Source: an uncultured Oscillibacter sp. (GTDB taxonomy: Bacteria > Bacillota > Clostridia > Oscillospirales > Oscillospiraceae). Taken from it: a stretch of DNA of 8,533 nt. The notes below the pieces were generated by a model. That model was not told where the DNA came from, did not search any database, and was given only the letters and a program-made list of their open reading frames with translations. The translations under genes and the position numbers were made by a program. How positions within the stretch are numbered: the first letter of the stretch is position 1; each line of letters begins with the position of its first letter. The DNA is taken from positions 1 through 8,533 of the forward strand of contig CAMXNV010000089.1 of NCBI GenBank assembly GCA_947245315.1. Direction: 5' to 3'. Below, one piece after another: positions 1-5,883 of the stretch.

Positions 1-703
1 CGGTGAAGTCCACCTCCGTGCCCTCGGACCGGCCGATCCAGTTGCGCTGCTGGATTTTCACCCGGTTGATGAAGTCCACGGTGTCCAGGTCGTCGATGAG
101 CCGGTCGGCGTACTTGGTGATGGCCAGCATCCACTGGCTCTTCTCCTTCCGGATGACCTCGCCGCCGCAGCGCTCGCACACGCCCTCCACGACCTCCTCG
201 TTGGCCAGGACGATCTTGCAGCTGGTACACCAGTTCACGGGCATGGACGCCTTGTAGGCCAGGCCCTTTTTGAACATCTGGAGGAAAATCCACTGGGTCC
301 ACTTGTAGTAATCCGGGTCCGTGGTGTTGACCTCCCGGTCCCAGTCGAAGGAGTAGCCCAGCATGCGGAGCTGCTTGCGGAAGTTCTCCACATTGTCATG
401 GGTCACCTTGGCCGGGTGGATGTGATTTTTCACCGCGTAGTTCTCCGTGGGCAGGCCGAAGGCGTCGTAGCCGATGGGGAAGAGGACGTTGTAGCCCTGC
501 ATCCGCTTCTTCCTGCAAATGATGTCCATGGCGGTGAAGGGCCGGGCGTGGCCCACGTGGAGCCCCTGGCCGGAGGGGTAGGGGAACTCGATGAGGCCGA
601 AGAACTTCTCCCGGCTGGTGTCCCCGTTGACGGCGGTGAAGGGCTTCTCCTCCAGCCATTTGGCCTGCCACTTCTTCTCAATGGCGCTGAAATCGTATTT
701 CAT
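1..703 (-). CDS. leuS: Leucyl-tRNA synthetase, N-terminal part (runs off window)
   Basis: Charges tRNA-Leu with leucine in the cytoplasm; a class I aminoacyl-tRNA synthetase. The 234 residues visible begin MKYDFSAIEKKWQAKW, the usual LeuRS opening. The class I nucleotide-binding signature appears as HVGH at residues 49-52, preceded by FPYPSG. The blocks DAFGLPTENYAVK (80-92) and DWDREVNTTDPDYYKWTQW (120-138) are close to bacterial LeuRS. A four-cysteine zinc-ribbon motif follows (C159, C162, C176, C179), then the start of the editing-domain region. The start codon at 703 follows AAAGGAGAG with good spacing. The stop and about two thirds of the protein lie outside the window. It is last visible in the unit that begins with the T-box leader near 2436, 67 nt after the acetyltransferase gene, with no obvious terminator between. 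Identification is by motif recognition and is secure. Confidence 0.97.
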   Translation of the reverse strand, partial: MKYDFSAIEKKWQAKWLEEKPFTAVNGDTSREKFFGLIEFPYPSGQGLHVGHARPFTAMDIICRKKRMQGYNVLFPIGYDAFGLPTENYAVKNHIHPAKVTHDNVENFRKQLRMLGYSFDWDREVNTTDPDYYKWTQWIFLQMFKKGLAYKASMPVNWCTSCKIVLANEEVVEGVCERCGGEVIRKEKSQWMLAITKYADRLIDDLDTVDFINRVKIQQRNWIGRSEGTEVDFT

Positions 704-729
704 GAATCTGCTCTCCTTTGTCTGCTATA

Positions 730-757
730 TTGAGTTTACATAATTTGGTCTACATAA
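730..757 (-). repeat. Two tandem 14-bp near-repeats upstream of leuS
   Basis: On the minus strand TTATGTAGACCAAA is followed directly by TTATGTAAACTCAA, matching at 11 of 14 positions. The pair is an AT-rich island in GC-rich DNA, in the 67-nt gap between the acetyltransferase stop and leuS. A poor promoter-like pair (TTGGCA, 17 nt, TATGTA) overlaps it. It could be a weak internal promoter or operator for leuS, or simply relaxed intergenic sequence. Confidence 0.35.
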
Positions 758-770
758 CATGCCAACGGAT

Positions 771-1265
771 TTAATAAGGCCGGACGGGCTTCAGGTAGGC
801 GATCCGGGGGGTGCCGTCCTCGGCGTAGATGCGCCCGCAGCGCCGGAAGCCCCAGCTCTCCAAGAGGTGCTGCATGATGAGGTTGTCCGCGTGGGTGTCC
901 GCCCGGAGGTTGGGGGCCAGGGTCTCGCAGAACCGGGCGCAGGCCCGGAAGACCCCCGGGGCCGTCCCGCCGGAGGCCAGGCGGTGGATGGTGCCGTAAG
1001 GGCCGTGGTTCAGCCACGCGCCCTCTTCGATGAGCTGATAGGTGGGGTCGTCCCCCAGGGTGAACATGAAGACCCCCGCCAAGTCTCCGCCCTCCTCCAG
1101 CACGTAGCTGACGCCCCTTTGGATGTCGTCCTCCAGGGTCTCCCGGGCGGGGTAGCTGTCCCCCCACTGGGTGGGGTTGCCCGTGCGGCGCATCTGCTCC
1201 CGGGCGTGGCCGTAAATCTCCAGAATCCGGGGCAGGTCTTGGGGGGTTGTCTTTCGGACCTCCAT
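771..1265 (-). CDS. GNAT-family N-acetyltransferase
   Basis: A 164-residue single-domain protein of the GCN5-related N-acetyltransferase fold, which moves an acetyl group from acetyl-CoA to an amine; the substrate cannot be told. The N-terminus (VRKTTPQDLPRILEIYGHAREQM) has the usual opening strand and first helix. The C-terminal half has RADTHADNLIMQHLLESWGF (about 121-140), the typical final GNAT helix-strand where partners differ by small stretches, followed by GRIYAEDGTPRIAYLK. The start at 1265 follows AAAGGAGG with 6 nt spacing. It lies 30 nt after the second DUF2500-like gene and 67 nt before leuS on the same strand, so co-transcription under the T-box is likely. The 14 nt GACGCCCATGGAGG around its start codon also occur at the start of the preceding gene. 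Confidence 0.9.
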   Translation of the reverse strand: MEVRKTTPQDLPRILEIYGHAREQMRRTGNPTQWGDSYPARETLEDDIQRGVSYVLEEGGDLAGVFMFTLGDDPTYQLIEEGAWLNHGPYGTIHRLASGGTAPGVFRACARFCETLAPNLRADTHADNLIMQHLLESWGFRRCGRIYAEDGTPRIAYLKPVRPY

Positions 1266-1295
1266 GGGCGTCCTCCTTTGTCATGGTTGGGGGCG

Positions 1296-1754
1296 TTAGG
1301 CCCGGTCGAAGCCCAGGCAGCGGGTTCCTTGGAAGGTGAGGGTTCCCCGGTCGCCCTGGGAGAGGCGGCTGTACGCCTCTTCGCCGAGGGAGAGCCAGAG
1401 CTCCCGGCCGTCCGGCAGGCGGAAGGCCGCGTGGTATTGAAGGCAGGGGCGCTTTTCCCCGTGATAGTGCTTGGCCTTGATCTTCTTCTCCGTCACCACG
1501 GCAACAACCTTCTTGGGCTCCGGCGGCGGGGTGTACCGGCTCCGGGCCTCCAGACAGGCCTTGCGGTTTCGGTGTCTGCGGATCAGGATCAAGACGACGC
1601 TGGCTCCGTCCAGGGGGCCGGGTTTTCCCCATAAAACCAAGTTGAGGACGTGGGTCAAAAGGGCGATGGCCTCCAGGATCACATATCGTAAAAGAAGCTG
1701 CATCAGCACCAACATGAGCGCCCACGCCAGTATCCTTTTCAGAAACTCCTCCAT
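1296..1754 (-). CDS. DUF2500-like membrane protein, second paralogue
   Basis: A 152-residue protein of unknown function. Residues about 5-45 are strongly hydrophobic and could form one or two membrane segments (LAWALMLVLMQLLLRYVILE, then a second stretch to LVLWG). A basic linker (RRHRNRK) and a Pro-rich turn (PPPEPKK) follow, then a C-terminal domain. That domain ends in LSQGDRGTLTFQGTRCLGFDR, clearly related to the end of the gene just upstream (LAEGDQGSLTFQGTRYLGFE). This is the DUF2500 signature, as in E. coli YhhM. The N-terminal half does not align with the neighbour, so the pair has diverged or been rebuilt there. Only 5 nt separate it from the upstream stop, and the start at 1754 has no strong ribosome site, so translational coupling is likely. 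Confidence 0.8.
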   Translation of the reverse strand: MEEFLKRILAWALMLVLMQLLLRYVILEAIALLTHVLNLVLWGKPGPLDGASVVLILIRRHRNRKACLEARSRYTPPPEPKKVVAVVTEKKIKAKHYHGEKRPCLQYHAAFRLPDGRELWLSLGEEAYSRLSQGDRGTLTFQGTRCLGFDRA

Positions 1755-1759
1755 GGGCG

Positions 1760-2170
1760 TCAGCCCCGCTCAAACCCCAGATACCGGGTTCCCTGGAAGG
1801 TCAGGCTCCCCTGGTCGCCCTCCGCCAGCATCCCGTACTCAGAGCCGCTGAGCTGGAGCTCCATCCGGTCCCCGCTCTCCACCTGGAAGGTGGCGTAGTA
1901 CCGGGTGGAGGTGGTGGTGTGGCCGATGCCCATGCCGTCGTGATGGCTGCCGTGGGCCTGGTGGCGGTGGTGAGAGATCTCCGTCCGCTTGGTCACCACC
2001 TGGGCGGCCACCGTCAGCCAGGGAGAGGCGTTGTTTTTGTTCCAGGTCTTGACACCCCGGACCGCGGACACCAGGATCGTCCCAATGACGATGACGAAGA
2101 CGGTGATGAACAGAAACGGAAAAATGGAAAACAGGAAGTTAAAGCCCCCCATTCCAAAGCCCATGCCCAT
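1760..2170 (-). CDS. DUF2500 family membrane protein
   Basis: A 136-residue protein with a Gly/Met/Phe-rich start, one membrane segment (about residues 10-37, FLFSIFPFLFITVFVIVIGT within it) and a soluble C-terminal domain. The domain carries the DUF2500 pattern seen in E. coli YhhM: an early VVTKRTEI strand, then TTTSTRYYATFQVESGDRM, then GDQGSLTFQGTRYLGFE at the end. Between the first strands is a histidine-rich loop (HHRHQAHGSHHDGMGIGH, about 67-84), which could bind a metal but has no demonstrated role. The start at 2170 follows AAAGGAGAG. It is the first gene after the T-box terminator, so its expression depends directly on readthrough. The family function is unknown. Confidence 0.88.
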   Translation of the reverse strand: MGMGFGMGGFNFLFSIFPFLFITVFVIVIGTILVSAVRGVKTWNKNNASPWLTVAAQVVTKRTEISHHRHQAHGSHHDGMGIGHTTTSTRYYATFQVESGDRMELQLSGSEYGMLAEGDQGSLTFQGTRYLGFERG

Positions 2171-2191
2171 GGTTTCTCTCCTTTCCCAGCA

Positions 2192-2436
2192 TGAAAACCG
2201 CCCCCAGCCGAGCGAACGGCCAGGGGCGTGAATGCACGCGTTACCACCCTGTTTCAGCCCCGCCGGGCGGCGGAGCCCTCCAAGCCCGGTAACGGGGGCG
2301 AGGCCGTCCCGCCCTACCTGTCGGGCGGGAGACTCCGGGACCAGTCATCTACAGGGGCCCTCCGCCGGCTCGCAGCGCCGCCGGCTCTCTGGGGGTAGGG
2401 CTCCCCTGTCTTTTTTCCCTTCATCGTCTTTCAACA
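2192..2436 (-). promoter_or_regulatory. T-box riboswitch leader (tRNA-sensing), probably Leu
   Basis: The leader senses uncharged tRNA and controls readthrough into the DUF2500-GNAT-leuS unit. Stem I opens with AGACGATGAAGGGA, with a kink-turn partner at TCCCGGAGTCT. The apical AGAGAGCCGG and CTGCGAGCCGGC blocks are typical of T-boxes. The antiterminator lies at about 2252-2220: helix CAGGG/CCCTG, the 7-nt bulge TGGTAAC, helix GCGTG/CACGC and loop CATT, all perfect pairs. The T-box core is AGGGTGGTAACGCG (2250-2237), one base off the usual ACC after TGGT. TGGT predicts a tRNA ending ACCA (discriminator A), which fits Leu or Met and argues against Asp or Trp. The specifier is either CTG (2344-2342), next to the lower stem, or ATG (2348-2346), next to the upper stem. 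leuS downstream favours CTG. Confidence 0.95.
2194..2228 (-). terminator. T-box intrinsic terminator
   Basis: CGCCCCTGGCCG (2228-2217) pairs completely with CGGCTGGGGGCG (2210-2199), with two G-U pairs, across a 6-nt loop, followed by GTTTT. Its 5' arm overlaps the 3' side of the antiterminator, so the two structures exclude each other. The DUF2500 ribosome site begins 10 nt later. Confidence 0.9.
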
Positions 2437-2442
2437 GGCCCT

Positions 2443-2471
2443 ATTGTACGGAAATGGGGCCGGTTTGTCAA
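2443..2471 (-). promoter_or_regulatory. Promoter of the T-box/leuS unit
   Basis: On the minus strand TTGACA (2471-2466), a 17-nt spacer and TACAAT (2448-2443; 5 of 6 to consensus). The predicted start is near 2436, just before the Stem I sequence of the T-box, which supports the assignment. Confidence 0.85.
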
Positions 2472-2510
2472 GAGGGAAATGACCAAAGGCTGTGCCCACA
2501 GGCAGGAAAT

Positions 2511-2532
2511 GGCCTGACCTGGGGGTCAGGCC
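2511..2532. repeat. 9-bp perfect stem-loop, downstream of putP
   Basis: GGCCTGACC and GGTCAGGCC flank a 4-nt loop (TGGG on the plus strand). There is no T-run on either side, so it is not a classic terminator. It may be a structured 3' end or a small repeat, one of a pair with 2567-2588. Confidence 0.6.
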
Positions 2533-2566
2533 CCACAGGGTGCCCGGCCGATAGAAGGGGTTGTGG

Positions 2567-2588
2567 GGCCCGGTCCCCAGACCGGGCC
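2567..2588. repeat. 9-bp perfect stem-loop at the putP 3' end
   Basis: GGCCCGGTC and GACCGGGCC flank a 4-nt loop (CCCA on the plus strand, TGGG on the minus strand). It lies 20 nt past the putP stop and could stop or protect that transcript, though no U-tract follows. Arm length, GGCC ends and loop match the neighbour at 2511-2532 in opposite orientation. Confidence 0.6.
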
Positions 2589-2607
2589 ATTCCCCAGGGA
2601 GTGAATC

Positions 2608-4140
2608 TTACTTCTCATTCACCGCGTCATAGAGCTTCTCGATCTCCTTATCCGGGGCGGGGGTCAGGAGGCTGACGATGACAATGGCCGCCAGGCCCAC
2701 CAGGAAGGCGGGGAGGAGCTCATAGATATCCAGCGCGCCGCCCATGGGGCGGACCAGGAACTTCCACACGAAGATCATCACGCCGCCGGCCACCAGACCG
2801 GCCATGATGCCCTGGCGGTTGCTCCGCTTCCAGTACAGGGCGCAGAGGATGGCGGGGCCGAAGGTGGCGCCGAAGCCCGCCCAGGCGAAGGACACGATCT
2901 GGAACACGTTGCTGTTGGGGTCCGAGGCCAGGAAGAGGGCGATCACCGCGATGACCACCACGGTCAGCCGGGCAATCAGCATGGTCTGCTTCTCCGTCAG
3001 CTTGACGCCGAAGACCTCTTGGACGATGTTCTCAGAGAAGGCGGAGGAGGCCGCCAGGAGCTGAGAGTCCGCCGTGGACATGGTGGCGGCCAGGATGCCC
3101 GCCAGGATGCAGCCCGCCACGATGGCGGGGAGGATACCGTAGGAGGACAGGAGGTCCGAGAGCTTGACGATGATGGTCTCCGTGGCGCTGCCCTCCAGGA
3201 AGGGCACCTTGCCCGCGGCGGAGACCGCGTGGCCCACGATGCCGATGAACACGGCCACGCCCATGGAAATCACCACCCAGGTGGCGGCGATCCGGCGGGA
3301 GAGGGTCAGCTCGTTCTCGTCCCGGATGGCCATGAAGCGGACCAGGATGTGGGGCATGCCGAAGTACCCAAGGCCCCAGGCCATCATGGAGATGATGCGG
3401 ATGAAGCCGTAGGGGTCGGCGGCGCCGGTGGAGACGTTATAGGTCTCCGTGAAGCTGAAGAAGCCGGGGAGGGTCTGGGCGTGGGCGATCACCGCGTCCA
3501 TGCCCCCCGCCTGGACAATGCCGAACACCACGATGACCGCCAGGGCGCAGGTCATGATGATGGACTGGATCAGGTCCATGGTGGCCACGGCGTTGAAGCC
3601 CCCCACGGAGGTGTAGCTGATGATGACCACCGCGCCGATGCAGGCCGCCACCATGTAGTCCCAGCCGAAGAGGCTGTTGAAGAGCTTGCCCACGGCGGCC
3701 AGGCCCGAGGCCACGTAGGGCACGAAGAAGATCAGGATAATCAGGGCGGAGATGCAGGTGATGACGGGCTTCTTCTCCCCGTAGCGCTTGGAGATGAAGC
3801 TGGGGATGGTAATGGCGTCCAGCTTCACGCTGTAGCGCCGGAGCTTCTTGGCCACCAGCAGGAAGTTCAGGTAGGTGCCCACGGCCAGGCCGATGGCGGT
3901 CCAGCTGGCGTCGGCCACGCCGGAGAGGTAGGCCAGGCCGGGGATGCCCATGAGCAGGTAGCTGCTCATGTCGCTGGCCTCGGCGCTCATGGCGGTGACC
4001 AGGGGGCCGATGCCCCGGCCGCCCAGGTAGAAGCCCTCGGCGCTCTTCTTGGACCGGCGGCCGATCATGACCCCGGTGAAGATGACGAAGCAGAGGTACG
4101 CGATGATCGTACCCGTGATACAAATTTGTGCGGTAGACAT
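2608..4140 (-). CDS. putP: Sodium/proline symporter (SSS family, PutP type)
   Basis: A 510-residue inner-membrane transporter that couples sodium entry to proline uptake; length and hydrophobic pattern fit the usual 12-13 helices of PutP. GGRGIGPLVTAMSAEASDMS (40-59) matches the E. coli PutP helix that supplies Arg40, Asp55 and Ser57; the equivalents here are R42, D57 and S59. MSTADSQLLAASSAF from residue 354 matches the Ser340/Thr341 sodium site (S355, T356). The family is clear; proline as substrate is inferred from these matches, and a related solute cannot be excluded. The chosen start (4140, MSTAQICITG) follows AAAAGGAGAG. A longer in-frame start at 4254 would add 38 residues with no membrane or family character and would translate across the inverted repeat. 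It appears to be a single-gene unit. Confidence 0.92.
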   Translation of the reverse strand: MSTAQICITGTIIAYLCFVIFTGVMIGRRSKKSAEGFYLGGRGIGPLVTAMSAEASDMSSYLLMGIPGLAYLSGVADASWTAIGLAVGTYLNFLLVAKKLRRYSVKLDAITIPSFISKRYGEKKPVITCISALIILIFFVPYVASGLAAVGKLFNSLFGWDYMVAACIGAVVIISYTSVGGFNAVATMDLIQSIIMTCALAVIVVFGIVQAGGMDAVIAHAQTLPGFFSFTETYNVSTGAADPYGFIRIISMMAWGLGYFGMPHILVRFMAIRDENELTLSRRIAATWVVISMGVAVFIGIVGHAVSAAGKVPFLEGSATETIIVKLSDLLSSYGILPAIVAGCILAGILAATMSTADSQLLAASSAFSENIVQEVFGVKLTEKQTMLIARLTVVVIAVIALFLASDPNSNVFQIVSFAWAGFGATFGPAILCALYWKRSNRQGIMAGLVAGGVMIFVWKFLVRPMGGALDIYELLPAFLVGLAAIVIVSLLTPAPDKEIEKLYDAVNEK

Positions 4141-4166
4141 ACTCTCTCTCCTTTTCGGTTCAGTGG

Positions 4167-4181
4167 GTGCTATCATAGCAC
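4167..4181. promoter_or_regulatory. 15-bp palindrome over putP extended -10
   Basis: GTGCTAT and ATAGCAC flank one central base. Read on the minus strand this is TGCTATGAT, an extended -10 (TATGAT, 5 of 6 to consensus) about 30 nt before the putP start, with no good -35. A perfect palindrome exactly over a -10 is what a repressor operator looks like. No regulator is identified. Confidence 0.5.
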
Positions 4182-4201
4182 ATTTTTTACTAGAATGAAA
4201 G

Positions 4202-4241
4202 ACAGAACGAAGTATAGAATACAGTCTACACTTCGTTCTGT
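4202..4241. promoter_or_regulatory. 40-bp inverted repeat upstream of putP
   Basis: Arms of 17 bp (ACAGAACGAAGTRTAGA, one difference) flank a 6-bp spacer. The minus strand also offers TTGAAA, 17 nt, TAGACT, a promoter whose -10 falls inside the repeat. No U-run follows on either strand, so a terminator is unlikely. A large operator or an RNA hairpin in a longer putP leader are both possible. Confidence 0.55.
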
Positions 4242-4307
4242 TGGATTTCAACAAAAGAATGGAATAACGCAGCTTTTAAGCCGTACAATTTTTAGGGGAA
4301 ATCTCCG

Positions 4308-4330
4308 AAAAAAAGCAAAATCATCGCTTT
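4308..4330 (-). terminator. Weak terminator after the lipoprotein gene
   Basis: On the minus strand AAAGC and GCTTT form a 5-bp stem running into a seven-T stretch, overlapping the lipoprotein stop codon. The stem is short, so this is only a candidate end for the tetR-lipoprotein transcript. The remaining 4242-4307 stretch is AT-rich and shows nothing else clear. Confidence 0.45.
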
Positions 4331-5036
4331 ACGGCTCCGCCGGAAAGGCCTCCAGCGCCCGCTCCAGGATCTCCTCCACCTCCGTCTGCCCGTCCGGTTC
4401 CCCGACGATGTGGAGCTGGTACAGCACGCCGCCCCGGATCAGGTAGGCCGTGCGGGAGCAGTAGCGTTCCGTGCGCTCCGAGATCACGTGCAGCACGCCG
4501 TCCTCCGCATCCGCCGTCTGCCTCCCTAGGTCCAGGGTCCAGTTCCTGTCCGAGAGCCTGGCCTTAGCCGGGTCCCCGTACAAGAGGGCCGAGAGCGTCA
4601 CCCCCGTCGGGCCGCTGAGATATCCGGCGTCAATGCTGATCCAGTCCACATAGCCCTCCTCGGCACCGTTCCACTGGACGACCACCCGGGGGGCGTCCCG
4701 GAAGCCCAGGGGCATGGCCGCGTAGGTCCCCTTCTCCAGCCAGTCAGAGTCCTCCAGGGGATTGGGGACGGAGAAGCCCAGGAAAGCCTCGCCGGCGGCC
4801 CAGTCCTCAAAGCCCTGCCGGCACCAGCCGGGCATGTGGCTGGAGACGGCCTGCGCCTCCTCGCTCAGGGCGTTCCAGGAATCCCACTCCGCCTCCAGGG
4901 CGTCCCGCAGGTCCTGGGAGAGGGCCTCCTGGGAAATGGGTTCCACCCAGCCGTCCTCCTCCGGTCCGGAGTCCGCCCGGCACCCGGCCAGCAGCGCGGC
5001 GCACAGCAGCCAGGCAAGCACACACCGTTTTTTCAT
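4329..5036 (-). CDS. Secreted lipoprotein of unknown function
   Basis: A 235-residue protein with a lipoprotein signal: MKKR, a hydrophobic core (CVLAWLLCAALLAGC), and lipobox LAGC with the lipidated cysteine at residue 19. It should be anchored on the outer face of the membrane. The mature part is acidic, rich in Trp and Glu (DALEAEWDSWNALSEEAQAV; DWISIDAGYLSG), with no repeats or further membrane segments. I do not recognise a named domain. The start at 5036 follows AAAGGAGGAGG. Its ATG overlaps the tetR stop as ATGA, so translation is probably coupled and the two proteins share control. A start at 5138 would lie inside tetR and destroy the signal peptide. The pairing suggests the regulator controls, or responds to the same cue as, an envelope function. 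Confidence 0.85.
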   Translation of the reverse strand: MKKRCVLAWLLCAALLAGCRADSGPEEDGWVEPISQEALSQDLRDALEAEWDSWNALSEEAQAVSSHMPGWCRQGFEDWAAGEAFLGFSVPNPLEDSDWLEKGTYAAMPLGFRDAPRVVVQWNGAEEGYVDWISIDAGYLSGPTGVTLSALLYGDPAKARLSDRNWTLDLGRQTADAEDGVLHVISERTERYCSRTAYLIRGGVLYQLHIVGEPDGQTEVEEILERALEAFPAEP

Positions 5037-5641
5037 TCCGCCTCCTCCTTTCGATCTGTCCCCCGCCAGCTCTCCAGGAACATAGGGGTCATGCCGTCCG
5101 TGTAGGCCACCAGGGAATACTCCCCGCCGCAGAGGCACCAGTCGTACAGCAGCGCCCGCTCCCAGAGGGCGTAGGCCTTCACGATTTCGTTCACCGTCCG
5201 GTCCGTCCGGAGCTGGCCCTTCTGCTGGCCCTCGGCGATGATCTTCCGCAGGAGCTTGAAATAGGTCCGGTTCCGGTCCAGCAGGTGCTTCTCCCCCCGG
5301 GTGAGGAGCTGGGTGGAGAGGAGCCGCGCCAGCAGGTCCAGGGAGATGCCCCCGTCGATCATGGCGAAGAGCTCGTGGTTCAGGAAGGCCAGTTTCTCGA
5401 TGGCGTCCTGGTCCGGGGAGAGGGCGGGGAGCAGGGCCTCGTATTTCTCGTCGAAGACGTTGGAGAGGGTGCCAAGCAGGGCGTCCTTGCCGTCGAAGTA
5501 GTGGTAGAAGGAGCCCTTGGAGGTCTCGGACTCAAAGACGATGTCCTCGATGGTGGTGTCCTCGTAGCCCTGCTCATAGAAAAGCTTCCAGGCGGCGGAG
5601 ATGATGCGGCCCTTGGTGTTCCGGGCGTTCTTCCTGGGCAT
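5033..5641 (-). CDS. TetR-family transcriptional regulator
   Basis: A 202-residue one-component regulator. Residues about 9-56 form the TetR helix-turn-helix: TKGRIISAAWKLFYEQGYED, then TTIEDIVFESETSKGSFYHY and FDGKDALL. The conserved GSFYHYF recognition-helix end and the following KDALL are typical. The C-terminal 140 residues are helical and ligand-binding in this family; the ligand is unknown. The start at 5641 follows AAGGAGG. A longer in-frame start at 5728 would add 29 residues ahead of the domain and is rejected. The gene overlaps the lipoprotein gene by ATGA and ends the unit's upstream side. No good minus-strand promoter is visible in 5642-5760, where the antitoxin RNA promoter fires the other way, so it may depend on readthrough from the toxin transcript or on a weak promoter. 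Confidence 0.92.
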   Translation of the reverse strand: MPRKNARNTKGRIISAAWKLFYEQGYEDTTIEDIVFESETSKGSFYHYFDGKDALLGTLSNVFDEKYEALLPALSPDQDAIEKLAFLNHELFAMIDGGISLDLLARLLSTQLLTRGEKHLLDRNRTYFKLLRKIIAEGQQKGQLRTDRTVNEIVKAYALWERALLYDWCLCGGEYSLVAYTDGMTPMFLESWRGTDRKEEAE

Positions 5642-5671
5642 GGGGGAGGCCTCCTTACCTTGGATTTGTGG

Positions 5672-5700
5672 TTGACAGTCCGGGATAGGGCTGGTATAAT
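5672..5700 (+). promoter_or_regulatory. Consensus promoter of antisense RNA, copy 1
   Basis: TTGACA (5672-5677), a 17-nt spacer and TATAAT (5695-5700), both perfect, with a TGG extended -10 element. It is among the strongest sigma-A promoters one could write, yet no protein gene lies downstream on this strand. The same arrangement recurs at 6326-6354. Confidence 0.92.
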
Positions 5701-5706
5701 CAAAGC

Positions 5707-5806
5707 AAGAGGGGCTCGACCGCGGCATCGGTCGCAGCTCAACCTCGTCAAGTTTTGAGCTTGGAGATTTGGCCGCTTCCTATGTCCGGGGGGCGGTTAT
5801 TTCTTT
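5707..5806 (+). ncRNA. Putative type I antitoxin RNA, copy 1
   Basis: A predicted RNA of about 100 nt, transcribed opposite the toxin gene and complementary to its 3' end and 3' untranslated region. Three stem-loops are visible. SL1: CGACCG/CGGTCG (5717-5734). SL2: AGCTCAA/TTGAGCT (5736-5761) with a 12-nt loop CCTCGTCAAGTT. SL3: CCGCTTCC with GGGGGCGG (about 5773-5796, G-U pairs), followed by TTATTTCTTT as a terminator. The SL2 loop contains CTCGTCA, the exact complement of the toxin mRNA between its ribosome site and start codon. The layout (antisense at the toxin 3' end) resembles the Bacillus BsrG/SR4 and TxpA/RatA pairs. The ends are inferred from promoter and terminator, not measured. 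Confidence 0.72.
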
Positions 5807-5877
5807 GTCACCTTGACGACTCCGAAGATAACAACGGCGATCAGGTTCAGTAACGCAAGCGTTTCCAGTACCGTCAA
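5797..5877 (-). CDS. Small hydrophobic toxin-like peptide (holin-like), copy 1
   Basis: A 26-residue peptide: (M)TVLETLALLNLIAV, then VIFGVVKVTKK. One hydrophobic membrane-spanning stretch lies between a short Thr/Glu start and a Lys-Lys end, the pattern of the short 'putative holin-like toxin' family and of type I membrane toxins. The start is TTG at 5877, 7 nt after a perfect AGGAGG (5890-5885); no in-frame ATG is near. AGGAGGT is itself the arm of a perfect hairpin with upstream ACCTCC, which would hide the ribosome site. The promoter lies 53 nt upstream, and a strong antisense RNA covers the 3' end. The C-terminal 13 residues recur with one change in the broken copy at 6449-6490. Toxicity is inferred from family, not shown. 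Confidence 0.75.
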   Translation of the reverse strand: MTVLETLALLNLIAVVIFGVVKVTKK

Positions 5878-5883
5878 CTCGTC

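Noticed and set aside
736..1773. 345-residue open frame on the minus strand
   Set aside because: It overlaps the GNAT and DUF2500-like genes in another frame and is Pro/Gly/Arg-rich with no domain.
4167..4190. Plus-strand terminator (palindrome followed by six T's)
   Set aside because: No plus-strand transcript is expected to reach it, and the loop would be only 3 nt. The overlap with the putP -10 explains it better.
4141..4254. Upstream start for putP adding 38 residues
   Set aside because: It has no ribosome site of note, translates across the 40-bp inverted repeat, and PutP proteins begin near the chosen start.
3019..4446. 475-residue open frame on the plus strand
   Set aside because: It is antisense to putP, with a Gly/Asp/His-rich composition typical of an opposite-strand frame in GC-rich DNA.
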